A model generated the notes under the pieces. That model was not told where the DNA came from and searched no databases. It worked only from the letters and a program-made list of their open reading frames with translations. This document shows, piece by piece, positions 1-9,027 of a DNA stretch of 24,060 nucleotides. Origin of the DNA: Candidatus Zixiibacteriota bacterium. Lineage in GTDB: Bacteria > Zixibacteria > MSB-5A5 > GN15 > JAAZOE01. Position numbers and translations under genes: made by a program. The stretch spans positions 1-24,060 of the forward strand of contig JAQVRW010000003.1 of assembly GCA_028700875.1 (NCBI GenBank), read 5' to 3'. Within the stretch, counting starts at the first letter, position 1, and every line of letters begins with the position of its first letter.

Positions 1-478
1 GAAAGACCTGGCCCCGAAGATGAAGGAGATGCAGGAGAAGTACAAGCAGGATCCGCAGCGGTTGAACAAAGAAGTGATGAAGATGTACAAGGAGGCCGGG
101 GCCAATCCGCTCTCGGGATGCCTGCCGCTTCTGCCGCAGCTGCCTTTGTTCTTTGCGTTGTTCAGCGTCTTCCGGGTGACGATCGAATTCCGCGGGGCGT
201 CGTTTGCGGGATGGATCACCGACCTGTCCACCCCCGATCCATACTACATCCTGCCGATCCTGATGACCGTCATTATGTTCGTCCAACAGAAAATGACGGT
301 TACCGACCCGAAGCAGAAGACGATGGTCTACATCTTCCCTGTTATCTTCGGGTGGATGTCGCTGAATTTCCCCGCCGGGCTGGTGTTGTATTGGACCGGT
401 TTTTCGGTGTTGAGCTTTATCGAACAGGTCTATTTGACCAAGAAACCGAAGGATCCGGTCATGGTCGTTCAAGGCTGA
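1..478 (+). CDS. yidC: Membrane protein insertase YidC, C-terminal part (5' end outside window)
   Basis: The reading frame is open from base 2, upstream of the first internal ATG at 20, so the gene begins before the window. The visible ~158 residues are the conserved Oxa1/YidC insertase domain. They contain the cytoplasmic hairpin with the MQEKYKQDPQRLN pattern and the NPLSGCLPLLPQLPLFFALF segment, followed by hydrophobic segments around PYYILPILMTVIMFVQQ, MVYIFPVIFGWMSL and FPAGLVLYWTGFSVLSF. YidC inserts and folds inner-membrane proteins, alone or with SecYEG. The tail after the last membrane segment is short. It stops 27 bases before the annotated mnmE start, in the usual rnpA-yidC-mnmE order of origin regions, but no jag/khpB gene lies between them. 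Identity is near certain from the insertase motifs; the N-terminal periplasmic domain cannot be judged. Confidence 0.96.
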   Translation, partial: KDLAPKMKEMQEKYKQDPQRLNKEVMKMYKEAGANPLSGCLPLLPQLPLFFALFSVFRVTIEFRGASFAGWITDLSTPDPYYILPILMTVIMFVQQKMTVTDPKQKTMVYIFPVIFGWMSLNFPAGLVLYWTGFSVLSFIEQVYLTKKPKDPVMVVQG

Positions 479-491
479 TATGGGGAAAGCC

Positions 492-501
492 AAAAAAAAA
501 A
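492..501 (+). other. Ten-A homopolymer at the mnmE start, possible frameshift or slippage site
   Basis: Bases 492-501 are all A, followed by GTTTTTGG. An ATG at 480 overlaps the end of yidC (stop TGA 476-478) and has AAGG at 471-474. Read from it, the frame gives MGKAKKKSFW and leaves the mnmE frame. A length change of +1 or -2 in the tract restores mnmE as MGKAKKK-FLDDTIAAIATP-like sequence. Either the assembled tract length is wrong, RNA polymerase slips here, or translation really starts at TTG 506. Confidence 0.5.
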
Positions 502-505
502 GTTT

Positions 506-1873
<1,368 letters not shown>

Positions 1874-1882
1874 TAGTATCAT

Positions 1883-1898
1883 CGTTTCACGTGAAAAT
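1883..1898. promoter_or_regulatory. parS: Near-consensus parS (ParB-binding) site
   Basis: The sequence CGTTTCACGTGAAAAT matches the widely conserved 16-bp parS TGTTTCACGTGAAACA at 13 positions, including the whole TTTCACGTGAAA palindromic core. It sits 10 bases after the mnmE stop and about 2.4 kb from the perfect parS at 4275, upstream of parAB. Clustered, intergenic placement near parAB supports a real second nucleation site for the ParB encoded at 5714. Mismatches at the outer positions could lower affinity. Confidence 0.72.
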
Positions 1899-2015
1899 GA
1901 CCTCTATCAAGTTATCAAACATATGATTACGCGAACGACCAATTCTTGATAATCGTCCTATGATGTCAGGACGGGACAGAAATTCGCATCAATAACCGCT
2001 GAAGACCAATCCCCC

Positions 2016-2037
2016 CGGCAGATGTGGACATCTGCCG
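2016..2037. repeat. Perfect 9-bp hairpin (REP-like element)
   Basis: CGGCAGATG (2016-2024) and CATCTGCCG (2029-2037) form a perfect inverted repeat around the 4-base loop TGGA. There is no U-run after it, so it is not a classical terminator. It belongs to a set of GC-rich palindromes in this 478-base gap and resembles the GGCAGGAGC/GCTCCTGCC hairpin at 13927. Confidence 0.6.
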
Positions 2038-2059
2038 CCCACAAGCATTATCACTTAAA

Positions 2060-2160
2060 CCCACCCGGCGTCCCCGCCACAGCGGGGACTCTGGGTGGGC
2101 TACAGACTCGATGAAGTCCGAGATCGCCGCGTCGTCCCGCCGTGGCGGGGACTCTGGGTG
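2060..2160. repeat. Tandem pair of GC-rich palindromic repeats (REP/MITE-like)
   Basis: Unit 1 is a long two-part hairpin. CCCACCC (2060-2066) pairs with GGGTGGG (2093-2099), and GTCCCCGC (2070-2077) pairs with GCGGGGAC (2082-2089) around a 4-base loop. Unit 2 repeats the theme: GTCCCGCC (2134-2141) can pair with GGCGGGGAC (2144-2152) with one bulge. Both contain the identical 16-mer GCGGGGACTCTGGGTG, at 2082-2097 and 2145-2160. The 66-codon minus-strand frame across this repeat (1966-2166) is taken as spurious. These look like non-autonomous intergenic repeats; function is unknown. Confidence 0.65.
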
Positions 2161-2313
2161 AACCACGGATTTTCCCTACTGGCCACCGTAGCGGGTTCGC
2201 GATGACAGGGTGGGGCTATTCAACAAGGCCTTTGCATGAAGAAATGGTTTTGCGCCGACCGGAATCTCTCTTCTCGGCAGCGTCTTCCCTGCGGGTGGGT
2301 GGCGGCTAATTCC

Positions 2314-2342
2314 TTGACTCGGCCGGCAATCATCCGTATATA
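2314..2342 (+). promoter_or_regulatory. Sigma70-like promoter for mnmG, probably giving a leaderless mRNA
   Basis: TTGACT (2314-2319) is followed after exactly 17 bases by TATATA (2337-2342), close to the TTGACA-N17-TATAAT consensus. Transcription would be expected to start about seven bases later, near 2349, while the mnmG ATG is at 2352. The gene has no Shine-Dalgarno, which agrees with a leaderless or nearly leaderless transcript. This is inferred from sequence only. Confidence 0.5.
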
Positions 2343-2351
2343 CGTTTCGTC

Positions 2352-4244
2352 ATGACGGAACCTGATTTCGACATAATCGTGGTTGGCGGCGGCCATGCCG
2401 GGACCGAGGCGGTGCGGGCGGCATCCCGTTTGGGAATGAAAGTCGCCCTGGTCACGATGGACAAGAACAAACTGGCCCTGATGTCCTGCAATCCGGCCGT
2501 GGGCGGCGTGGGCAAGGGGCATTTGGTCCGCGAGGTGGACGCCCTGGGAGGAATTATCGGGGTGGCCACCGATTACGCCGGGATCCAGTTCCGCAGGTTG
2601 AATCTTTCCAAAGGCCCGGCCGTGCGGTCGACGAGAGTTCAATGCGACCGACGGGAGTACAGCCGATTTGTCTCGCAGTTCGTGGCCCGGTTGTCAGGGG
2701 TGGAGATAATTGAAGACGAAGCGACGGGCCTGGTCATCGAAAATAACCGTGTCAAGGGCATTAAGTCCCGGAATAACAATGATATAACGGCAAAGGCGGT
2801 GATATTGGCCACGGGGACGTTTCTCAATGGCCTGATGCATATCGGCGACCGGAAGTTCAGCGGCGGCCGTCGCGATGACCCGGCGGCGGTCGGTTTAACC
2901 GAATCGCTTCAGGTGGCCGGGTTCGAAACGGGCCGACTCAAGACCGGGACTCCCCCCCGGATCGACGGCCGAACGATCGACTATTCGAAAGTGGAAGCTC
3001 AGCCGGGGCACGAGCCGCCGCCGTGCTTTTCCCATTTTCACGCCACCTCTCCCCGGCTCAATAATGCCGGTCTTTGCTATCTGACTTATACCACGCCGGA
3101 AACGGCCCGGATTATCCGGGAAAATCTCGACCGGGTGCCGCTCTATTCCGGCCAGATAAAGGGCCGAGGGCCGAGGTATTGCCCATCGATCGAGGACAAG
3201 GTGGTTCGGTTTGCCGACAAGCAGAGGCATCAGCTTTTTATCGAACCGGAGGGGAACGGGACCGAGGAGATCTATCTCAACGGTTTTTCGACGTCGATCC
3301 CGGAGGATATCCAGGCGGCGGCGGTCAGAACGGTGATTGGGTTGGAAAACGCGGTTATCACCAAACCGGGGTATGCCATTGAGTATGATTATGTTCCGCC
3401 GTTTCAGATAAAGCCGTCGTTGGAGACCAGGAGGGTCGCCGGACTGTTCCACGCCGGCCAGATAAACGGGACCTCGGGGTACGAGGAAGCCGCGGCGCAG
3501 GGTTTGATCGCCGGGATAAACGCCACATTATATATAGAGGGCCGGGAGCCGTTTGTTCTGGGCCGAGACGAATCGTATATCGGAGTCATGCTGGATGATA
3601 TAGTCACCCGGAATATCTCGGAGCCATACCGGATGTTCACCAGCCGGGCGGAGTTTCGTCTGGCTCTTCGTGAGGACAACGCATTAGACCGGTTGGTGCC
3701 CTACGGCCGGAAATACAACCTCTATTCAGATGATGAACTGGCTTTGATCGCTCGGCGGGAAAAAGAGCTTGAGGAGACAGTCGGGTATCTCAAGTCAACC
3801 AAAGTCTCTGCTGGAATACTCAAAGAACAGTTCGGTCTCGAAACCAAAAAGGGGAGCATGACCATTTCGGAGTTGATGTGCCGCCCCGAGGTTGAGCTGG
3901 AAAAGATTCTGTCCTGGTCCGGCGACGGTTTCAGAGACCGGATAGAGGTTTTTGAAAAAGCGTATATCTTGTTGAAATACAAGGGATATCTTAAAAAGCA
4001 GGAACGTGAGATCGAGCGCCGTCGCAGGCTGGAAGGGATAGCCATCCCTTCAGATTTCGACTATTCTTCGTTGACTGGCCTGAAGAAAGAAGCCACCGAA
4101 AAGCTGAATCGATTCCGACCGTTTACGGTCGGGCAGGCGGGGCGAATCGAGGGCGTGACGCCATCGGACATGGCGGTCCTGACGATTTATATCAGCGGGA
4201 GACAGAAACGGCCGTCAAAAGGCGTTTCGAGGGAAGCGGAATGA
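2352..4244 (+). CDS. mnmG: tRNA uridine-5-carboxymethylaminomethyl(34) synthesis enzyme MnmG
   Basis: MnmG is the FAD- and NADH-dependent partner of MnmE in cmnm5U34 formation. The 630-residue length is typical. The N-terminal FAD-binding GGGHAGTEA motif starts at about residue 12, followed by SCNPAVGGVGKGHLVREVDALGG and the KGPAVRSTRVQCDR signature. The conserved RYCPSIEDKVVRF and GQINGTSGYEEAAAQGLIAGINA stretches are present, and the C-terminal helical domain is complete. The ATG at 2352 is four residues before the FAD motif begins and needs no extension. It lacks a Shine-Dalgarno, but a good promoter ends nine bases upstream. The gene is followed by parS and rsmG, the classical gidA-gidB neighbourhood of replication origins. 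Confidence 0.97.
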   Translation: MTEPDFDIIVVGGGHAGTEAVRAASRLGMKVALVTMDKNKLALMSCNPAVGGVGKGHLVREVDALGGIIGVATDYAGIQFRRLNLSKGPAVRSTRVQCDRREYSRFVSQFVARLSGVEIIEDEATGLVIENNRVKGIKSRNNNDITAKAVILATGTFLNGLMHIGDRKFSGGRRDDPAAVGLTESLQVAGFETGRLKTGTPPRIDGRTIDYSKVEAQPGHEPPPCFSHFHATSPRLNNAGLCYLTYTTPETARIIRENLDRVPLYSGQIKGRGPRYCPSIEDKVVRFADKQRHQLFIEPEGNGTEEIYLNGFSTSIPEDIQAAAVRTVIGLENAVITKPGYAIEYDYVPPFQIKPSLETRRVAGLFHAGQINGTSGYEEAAAQGLIAGINATLYIEGREPFVLGRDESYIGVMLDDIVTRNISEPYRMFTSRAEFRLALREDNALDRLVPYGRKYNLYSDDELALIARREKELEETVGYLKSTKVSAGILKEQFGLETKKGSMTISELMCRPEVELEKILSWSGDGFRDRIEVFEKAYILLKYKGYLKKQEREIERRRRLEGIAIPSDFDYSSLTGLKKEATEKLNRFRPFTVGQAGRIEGVTPSDMAVLTIYISGRQKRPSKGVSREAE

Positions 4245-4274
4245 CCCCGATGACGCATCCCGACAGCTTCCCAT

Positions 4275-4290
4275 TGTTTCACGTGAAACA
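4275..4290. promoter_or_regulatory. parS: Perfect parS (ParB-binding) site
   Basis: Bases 4275-4290 read TGTTTCACGTGAAACA, an exact match to the conserved bacterial chromosomal parS palindrome. The site lies in the 55-base gap between mnmG and rsmG, about 670 bases upstream of parA. ParB bound here would load as a CTP-dependent clamp and spread, and ParA would move the locus. The position marks this stretch as origin-proximal. Confidence 0.95.
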
Positions 4291-4299
4291 TTTGATACT

Positions 4300-4887
4300 A
4301 TGCTGGCGATAAAGACAGAGGAAATCCTGGCCCGTTTGGTTCCCCGGGAACCATTGGAGAGGTTTTTGGCCGAAGTTTGGGCGGCCAACCGTAAATTCAA
4401 CCTCTTCTCCCGGCAATTGAGCCATAAAGACCTCCGAATGGTCGTGGCCGAATCGCTTCTCCCGGTCGATTTGGGCTGGGTCGACTCCGATTCGGGCCCG
4501 GCTCTCGATATAGGGTCCGGTTGGGGGATCCCGTCGGTTCCGCTGGTCATGGCTTGCCCTGGGTTGGATATCTTCCTGGTCGAACGATCCCAGAAGAAAG
4601 CCGGCTTTCTGTTGCTCCTCATGAATCGCCTGGGAATCAAAGCCACGGTATTCGGCGACGAATTGCATGCGCTCGATCCGGAAGCGAAATATCGGTTGAT
4701 CACACTTCGCCGGGTCGCATTCGAGAAGAAGATTGTCGATAGCATTCGCAATCATCTGGCGCCGGGCGGGGCGGTGATATCATTTGGCCCTCATCTTCCG
4801 GAGCTTCCCGCCTTTTCAACCGAACTTGTTTCCTATACGATAGATGCCCTGCCTCCCCGGCAGGTGTATCGATTGACGAATTTGTAA
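4300..4887 (+). CDS. rsmG: 16S rRNA (guanine(527)-N(7))-methyltransferase RsmG, divergent
   Basis: RsmG (GidB) uses S-adenosylmethionine to methylate N7 of G527 in 16S rRNA. The 195-residue protein is at the short end of the family. Recognisable features are the NRKFNLFS segment near residue 29, the SAM-binding loop DIGSGWGIPSVPLVMACPG (family form DxGSGxGfPGxPLAI) and the following VERSQKKAGFLLLLMNRLGI helix. It is more divergent than its neighbours. The loop has Ser where Pro-Gly is usual, and the normally Arg-Ala segment reads LITLRRVAF. Context is strong because mnmG-rsmG-parA-parB is a standard order. The ATG at 4300 lies ten bases past parS and has no obvious Shine-Dalgarno. Confidence 0.88.
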   Translation: MLAIKTEEILARLVPREPLERFLAEVWAANRKFNLFSRQLSHKDLRMVVAESLLPVDLGWVDSDSGPALDIGSGWGIPSVPLVMACPGLDIFLVERSQKKAGFLLLLMNRLGIKATVFGDELHALDPEAKYRLITLRRVAFEKKIVDSIRNHLAPGGAVISFGPHLPELPAFSTELVSYTIDALPPRQVYRLTNL

Positions 4888-4956
4888 AATACCTGTTGCC
4901 GTTGCCGGCGAAAATGTCTATCGTACAGCCTTAACCAAAGGAATGGTGGCAGAACG

Positions 4957-5721
4957 ATGATGGCCAGGGTAATGGCGGTTGCCAATCAGAAAGGCGGCGT
5001 GGGAAAGACCACGACCGCTATCAATCTAGCCTCGTGTCTGGCGGCGGCCGAGCGGAAGACGTTGTTGGTGGATATCGATCCCCAGGCCAATTCCAGTTCG
5101 GGGCTGGGGTATTTCGCTTCCGACAACGATCCCACGATGTATGAAGTATTGATCGGCAAGGTGCGCGCCGCCGATGCGGTCGTGCCCACCATCCTGCCGT
5201 ATCTGAACCTGCTGCCCTCGCACGTGCGGTTGGTGGGGGCGGAGGTGGAACTGGTGCCGATGGTCGCGCGCGAGCATAAGCTGAAAGAGGCGCTGGTCCC
5301 AATACTCAATGATTATGAGTTTATTATAATAGATTGCCCGCCGTCTTTAGGCCTCCTGACGCTCAACACGCTGACCGCCGCCGGGTCGGTTTTGATACCT
5401 ATACAATGCGAATACTATGCATTGGAGGGGATGGGCCAGCTGTTGAATTCCATCACGCTGGTGCAGAAGCATCTCAATCCCGCGCTGCGGATCGAGGGCG
5501 TGCTGTTGACCATGTACGACTCGCGGCTCAACCTGTCACGGCAGGTGGCCGAAGAGACGCGCAAGTATTTTCCCGAGAAAGTGTATGCCACGACCATCTG
5601 CCGCAACGTGCGGCTGTCGGAGGCGCCCAGTTTCGGCAAGCCGATCATCCTCTACGATATCTTGTCCACCGGGGCGCAGAACTACATCTCACTGGCCAAG
5701 GAGATCATGAGTCATGGGTAA
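4957..5721 (+). CDS. parA: Chromosome-partitioning ATPase ParA (Soj)
   Basis: ParA is a Walker-type ATPase that binds the nucleoid and drives segregation of ParB-parS complexes. The 254-residue length fits the small chromosomal Soj class without an N-terminal HTH. The deviant Walker A motif KGGVGKTT is at residues 12-19. [13 protein letters not shown] follows, then the [11 protein letters not shown]alker B region and the [11 protein letters not shown] segment. Two adjacent ATG codons (4957, 4960) could start it; AAAGGA lies 14 bases upstream. Its stop overlaps the parB start by eight bases, so the two are translationally coupled. Confidence 0.97.
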   Translation: MMARVMAVANQKGGVGKTTTAINLASCLAAAERKTLLVDIDPQANSSSGLGYFASDNDPTMYEVLIGKVRAADAVVPTILPYLNLLPSHVRLVGAEVELVPMVAREHKLKEALVPILNDYEFIIIDCPPSLGLLTLNTLTAAGSVLIPIQCEYYALEGMGQLLNSITLVQKHLNPALRIEGVLLTMYDSRLNLSRQVAEETRKYFPEKVYATTICRNVRLSEAPSFGKPIILYDILSTGAQNYISLAKEIMSHG

Positions 5722-6559
5722 GATTGTGTTGGGGCGGGGCCTCGAGGCGTTGATTCCGACGCGGGGGGCGGAGGATCATCGGACGGGAGAGCTGGTGACG
5801 GTGCCGGTGGACCGGATCGCTCCCAATCCCTATCAGCCGCGCCGGTCGTTCGACGCCGACAGTCTCAAGGAGTTGGCCGAATCGATCCGTACCCGGGGGG
5901 TGTTGCAGCCGATTTTGGTCAAGAAGGACGGCGCCGGGTACACGCTGGTGGCCGGCGAACGGCGGTTCCGGGCGGCCAAGCTGGCCGGGGTGACGCAGGT
6001 GCCGGCGATGATTCTGGAGCAGCTCGACGAGGGGGACATGCTGCAGATCGCGTTGGTGGAAAATTTGCAGCGTGAGGATCTCAATCCCATGGAGACGGCC
6101 GCAGCCTACCAGGCGCTGATCGACAAATGCAACATGAGCCAGGCCCAGGTGGCCGAACGGGTAGGCAAGAGCCGGGCCGCGGTGGCCAACACGTTGCGTT
6201 TGTTAACCCTGCCCGAACATATCAAGCAATACGTGGCCGAGGGAAAACTGAACGAGGGGCATGCCCGCGCGATACTCTCCATCCCCGACCCGATGATGCG
6301 CGACCGTATCGCCCAGCGGATATTGACCGAGACGTTGTCGGTGCGTCAGGCCGAAGGGATGGCCCGTCAGGCTCATCGTCGTCGCCTGACGGTCAAGCGC
6401 AAGGCGCCGGATATCGAGGAAGCCGAAACCTTTTTGAAACATACGCTGGGCACGGCGGTAAAAATCATGCCCGGTTTGAAGAAGGGAACGATCCAGATCG
6501 AGTATTACGGCAACGAAGACCTGAATCGTTTGTTGGATTTGTTTAGAAAGATGTCCTGA
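5714..6559 (+). CDS. parB: Chromosome-partitioning CTPase ParB (Spo0J)
   Basis: ParB binds parS and forms a sliding CTP-dependent clamp. The 281 residues include an N-terminal [10 protein letters not shown] segment of the type that stimulates ParA, and NPYQPR (38-43). The CTP-binding boxes are GERRFRA (81-87) and [10 protein letters not shown] (116-125). An HTH starts at [17 protein letters not shown] (141-157), and a C-terminal dimerisation region ends in [17 protein letters not shown] at 5699-5704 precedes the ATG, inside the end of parA. Its binding sites are the two parS elements found upstream at 1883 and 4275. Confidence 0.97.
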   Translation: MGKIVLGRGLEALIPTRGAEDHRTGELVTVPVDRIAPNPYQPRRSFDADSLKELAESIRTRGVLQPILVKKDGAGYTLVAGERRFRAAKLAGVTQVPAMILEQLDEGDMLQIALVENLQREDLNPMETAAAYQALIDKCNMSQAQVAERVGKSRAAVANTLRLLTLPEHIKQYVAEGKLNEGHARAILSIPDPMMRDRIAQRILTETLSVRQAEGMARQAHRRRLTVKRKAPDIEEAETFLKHTLGTAVKIMPGLKKGTIQIEYYGNEDLNRLLDLFRKMS

Positions 6560-6566
6560 GGCGGTC

Positions 6567-7361
6567 GTGGCGCGTAGATACGTGACGGTCATGGTGGTGC
6601 GGGACGATCAGGCGACCCCCAAACGCTGGCGGATGCCGTTCTGGATGTACCGGACGGCGCTGGTGTTGGCGGTGTTGATGGCGTTGGCGCCGATCTTTTA
6701 TGTCGCCGGTCATCTGGGCGTGCTGGTGTTGACCAGAGAGATTGGACGGTTGCGCGACGAGAACGAGAGCCTGCGCAAATACCAGGACAAGATTGTGGCG
6801 CTGGAGCAATCCCTTGCCGACACGCGTCACCTGATGTCCCAGGTCGCCGAACTGGCCGGATTGGATTCGACGCTTCTGGCGCAGATGTATGGCGACGACA
6901 AGAGGATGGTTACAACCGCCGCGCCGTCAACCGGCCGTTTGACAACCGCACCTCGCGCCGGTTCGCCGACCTCGACCTTGCCGCGCGGTCTTCCGGCGGC
7001 GGGATGGATCTCCCGGAGTTTTTCCGACAGCCCCGGACGGCAGCATGACGGATTGGATATCGCATTATCCGAGGGGACGCCGGTGGTGTCCACCGCGGCG
7101 GGGATCGTGACTTTTGCCGGGGTCGATTCGGTTTTCGGTGAGATGGTGGTGGTGCAGGACAACGACAGCATCGAGACGGTGTACGGCCATAACAGCAAAC
7201 TGCTGGTGCGGCCGGGCGACACCATCTTCGGCGGCCAGCGGGTGGCCTTGTCGGGCAACACCGGGATAAGCACGGCCCCGCATCTTCACTATGAAATACG
7301 CATCAACAAGGCGGCGGCGGACCCGACGCCGTTTTTGACGCACGACAAACAAAACCCATAG
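6567..7361 (+). CDS. Membrane-anchored M23 (LytM-type) metallopeptidase
   Basis: This is a predicted zinc endopeptidase acting on peptidoglycan in the periplasm. Domain order in the 264 residues is a short cytoplasmic N-terminus, one membrane segment (about 27-49), a coiled coil (about 55-95), a Thr/Ser/Pro-rich linker, and a C-terminal M23 domain (about 145-256). Expected zinc ligands and catalytic residues are present: H160 and D164 in HDGLD, H208 in YGH, and H239 and H241 in HLH. The start is GTG 6567, with GAGG spanning the parB stop as Shine-Dalgarno. An M23 peptidase immediately before a bactofilin is a known arrangement in which the bactofilin localises the hydrolase for cell-shape control. 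The specific cleavage bond cannot be told. Confidence 0.93.
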   Translation: MARRYVTVMVVRDDQATPKRWRMPFWMYRTALVLAVLMALAPIFYVAGHLGVLVLTREIGRLRDENESLRKYQDKIVALEQSLADTRHLMSQVAELAGLDSTLLAQMYGDDKRMVTTAAPSTGRLTTAPRAGSPTSTLPRGLPAAGWISRSFSDSPGRQHDGLDIALSEGTPVVSTAAGIVTFAGVDSVFGEMVVVQDNDSIETVYGHNSKLLVRPGDTIFGGQRVALSGNTGISTAPHLHYEIRINKAAADPTPFLTHDKQNP

Positions 7362-7375
7362 ATAAAGAAGTGGAA

Positions 7376-7774
7376 ATGGACGACAAAATGAACACCATCA
7401 TCGGTAAGGACTCAGTGATCACCGGCACGATTGACATCAAGGGACCGCTTCGGGTGGACGGCAAAATCAAAGGCCAGGTGCACTGTTCCGATACCGTCAC
7501 CGTCGGGATCGGCGGCGAGCTTGAGGCGGAGGTCAACTGCCGGAACGCCAGCATTTCGGGCAAGGTCATAGGGAACATTATTGCCACCGAAAAAGTAGAA
7601 TTGCAGGCCAAGGCGGAGATCGAAGGGGACCTGAAAACCAAGTCGTTGGTGATCGAACAGGGGGCGATTTTTTCCGGGTCATGCCACATGAAGGCCCAGG
7701 AAACGGTCGTCAACAGTTATGCCGATGCCGCCGGCAAGGTTCGCAAAGACCAGGTTCAGCCGGTCAAGCAGTAA
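7376..7774 (+). CDS. Bactofilin family cytoskeletal protein
   Basis: Bactofilins polymerise without nucleotides into filaments that scaffold cell-wall enzymes. The protein starts with NTIIGKDSVITGTIDIKG, the usual bactofilin entry into a right-handed beta helix. It continues with repeated short beta turns (GPLRVDGKIKGQV, GELEAEVNCRNASISGKVIGNI, AKAEIEGDLKTKSL) and ends in a short charged tail. I place the start at ATG 7376, giving 132 residues, because the upstream GTG at 7370 would sit directly against the purine-rich ribosome site. ATG 7388 is also possible. It lies 14 bases after the M23 peptidase, so the pair is almost certainly co-transcribed and functionally linked. Confidence 0.93.
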   Translation: MDDKMNTIIGKDSVITGTIDIKGPLRVDGKIKGQVHCSDTVTVGIGGELEAEVNCRNASISGKVIGNIIATEKVELQAKAEIEGDLKTKSLVIEQGAIFSGSCHMKAQETVVNSYADAAGKVRKDQVQPVKQ

Positions 7775-7994
7775 GTGTTGATAACTTTTGAAAAACTGTG
7801 GATATGTCGCTATCGCGTTAATTCACAGACAGTTATCGCCACGCCGTAAAGGCCGGGTTAACCGCTTATCCACAATCTCCTCTGCCGGATGGAGTTAGAT
7901 TGGAAATTGGCATTTCGCCCATTTTGAGGCCAACTGATTGGCCTGAAACAGGATAATTTGCATCCGCATCCCGCGACTAAGTACTGGAGGACCA
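7775..7994. other. oriC: Candidate oriC / DnaA-box cluster
   Basis: This 220-base gap holds several DnaA-box matches. TTATCCACA at 7866-7874 is perfect. TGTGGATAT at 7797-7805 and TGTTGATAA at 7776-7784 (reverse orientation; the latter overlaps the bactofilin stop region) each have one mismatch. TAATTCACA at 7819-7827 and TTATCGCCA at 7833-7841 are degenerate. An AT-leaning stretch follows, with a perfect inverted repeat AGGCCAA/TTGGCCT (7927-7933/7938-7944). Proximity to mnmG-rsmG-parAB and two parS sites supports an origin, although dnaA itself is not in the window. Alternatively it is a DnaA-responsive control region for moxR. GC-skew was not computed. Confidence 0.55.
7866..7874 (+). promoter_or_regulatory. 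Consensus DnaA box
   Basis: TTATCCACA is an exact match to the high-affinity DnaA box. It is the right-most member of a cluster of boxes starting at 7776, which makes chance occurrence unlikely. Confidence 0.7.
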
Positions 7995-8996
<1,002 letters not shown>

Positions 8997-9027
8997 GCTG
9001 ACTTTCGAAGGCAGGCACGAGGAGTAA

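Larger units (their letters stand above)
1874..2351. other. Long mnmE-mnmG intergenic region
   Basis: This 478-base gap contains no convincing gene. From left to right it holds the near-consensus parS (1883-1898), a perfect hairpin (2016-2037), two related GC-rich palindromic repeat units (2060-2160) and a sigma70-like promoter next to the mnmG start (2314-2342). I see nothing recognisable in the stretch 2161-2310. Confidence 0.6.

Noticed and set aside
1966..2166. Minus-strand 66-codon reading frame across the mnmE-mnmG gap
   Set aside because: It only translates the palindromic repeat units (HPESP-type repetition), has no ribosome site, and is best read as a repeat artefact.
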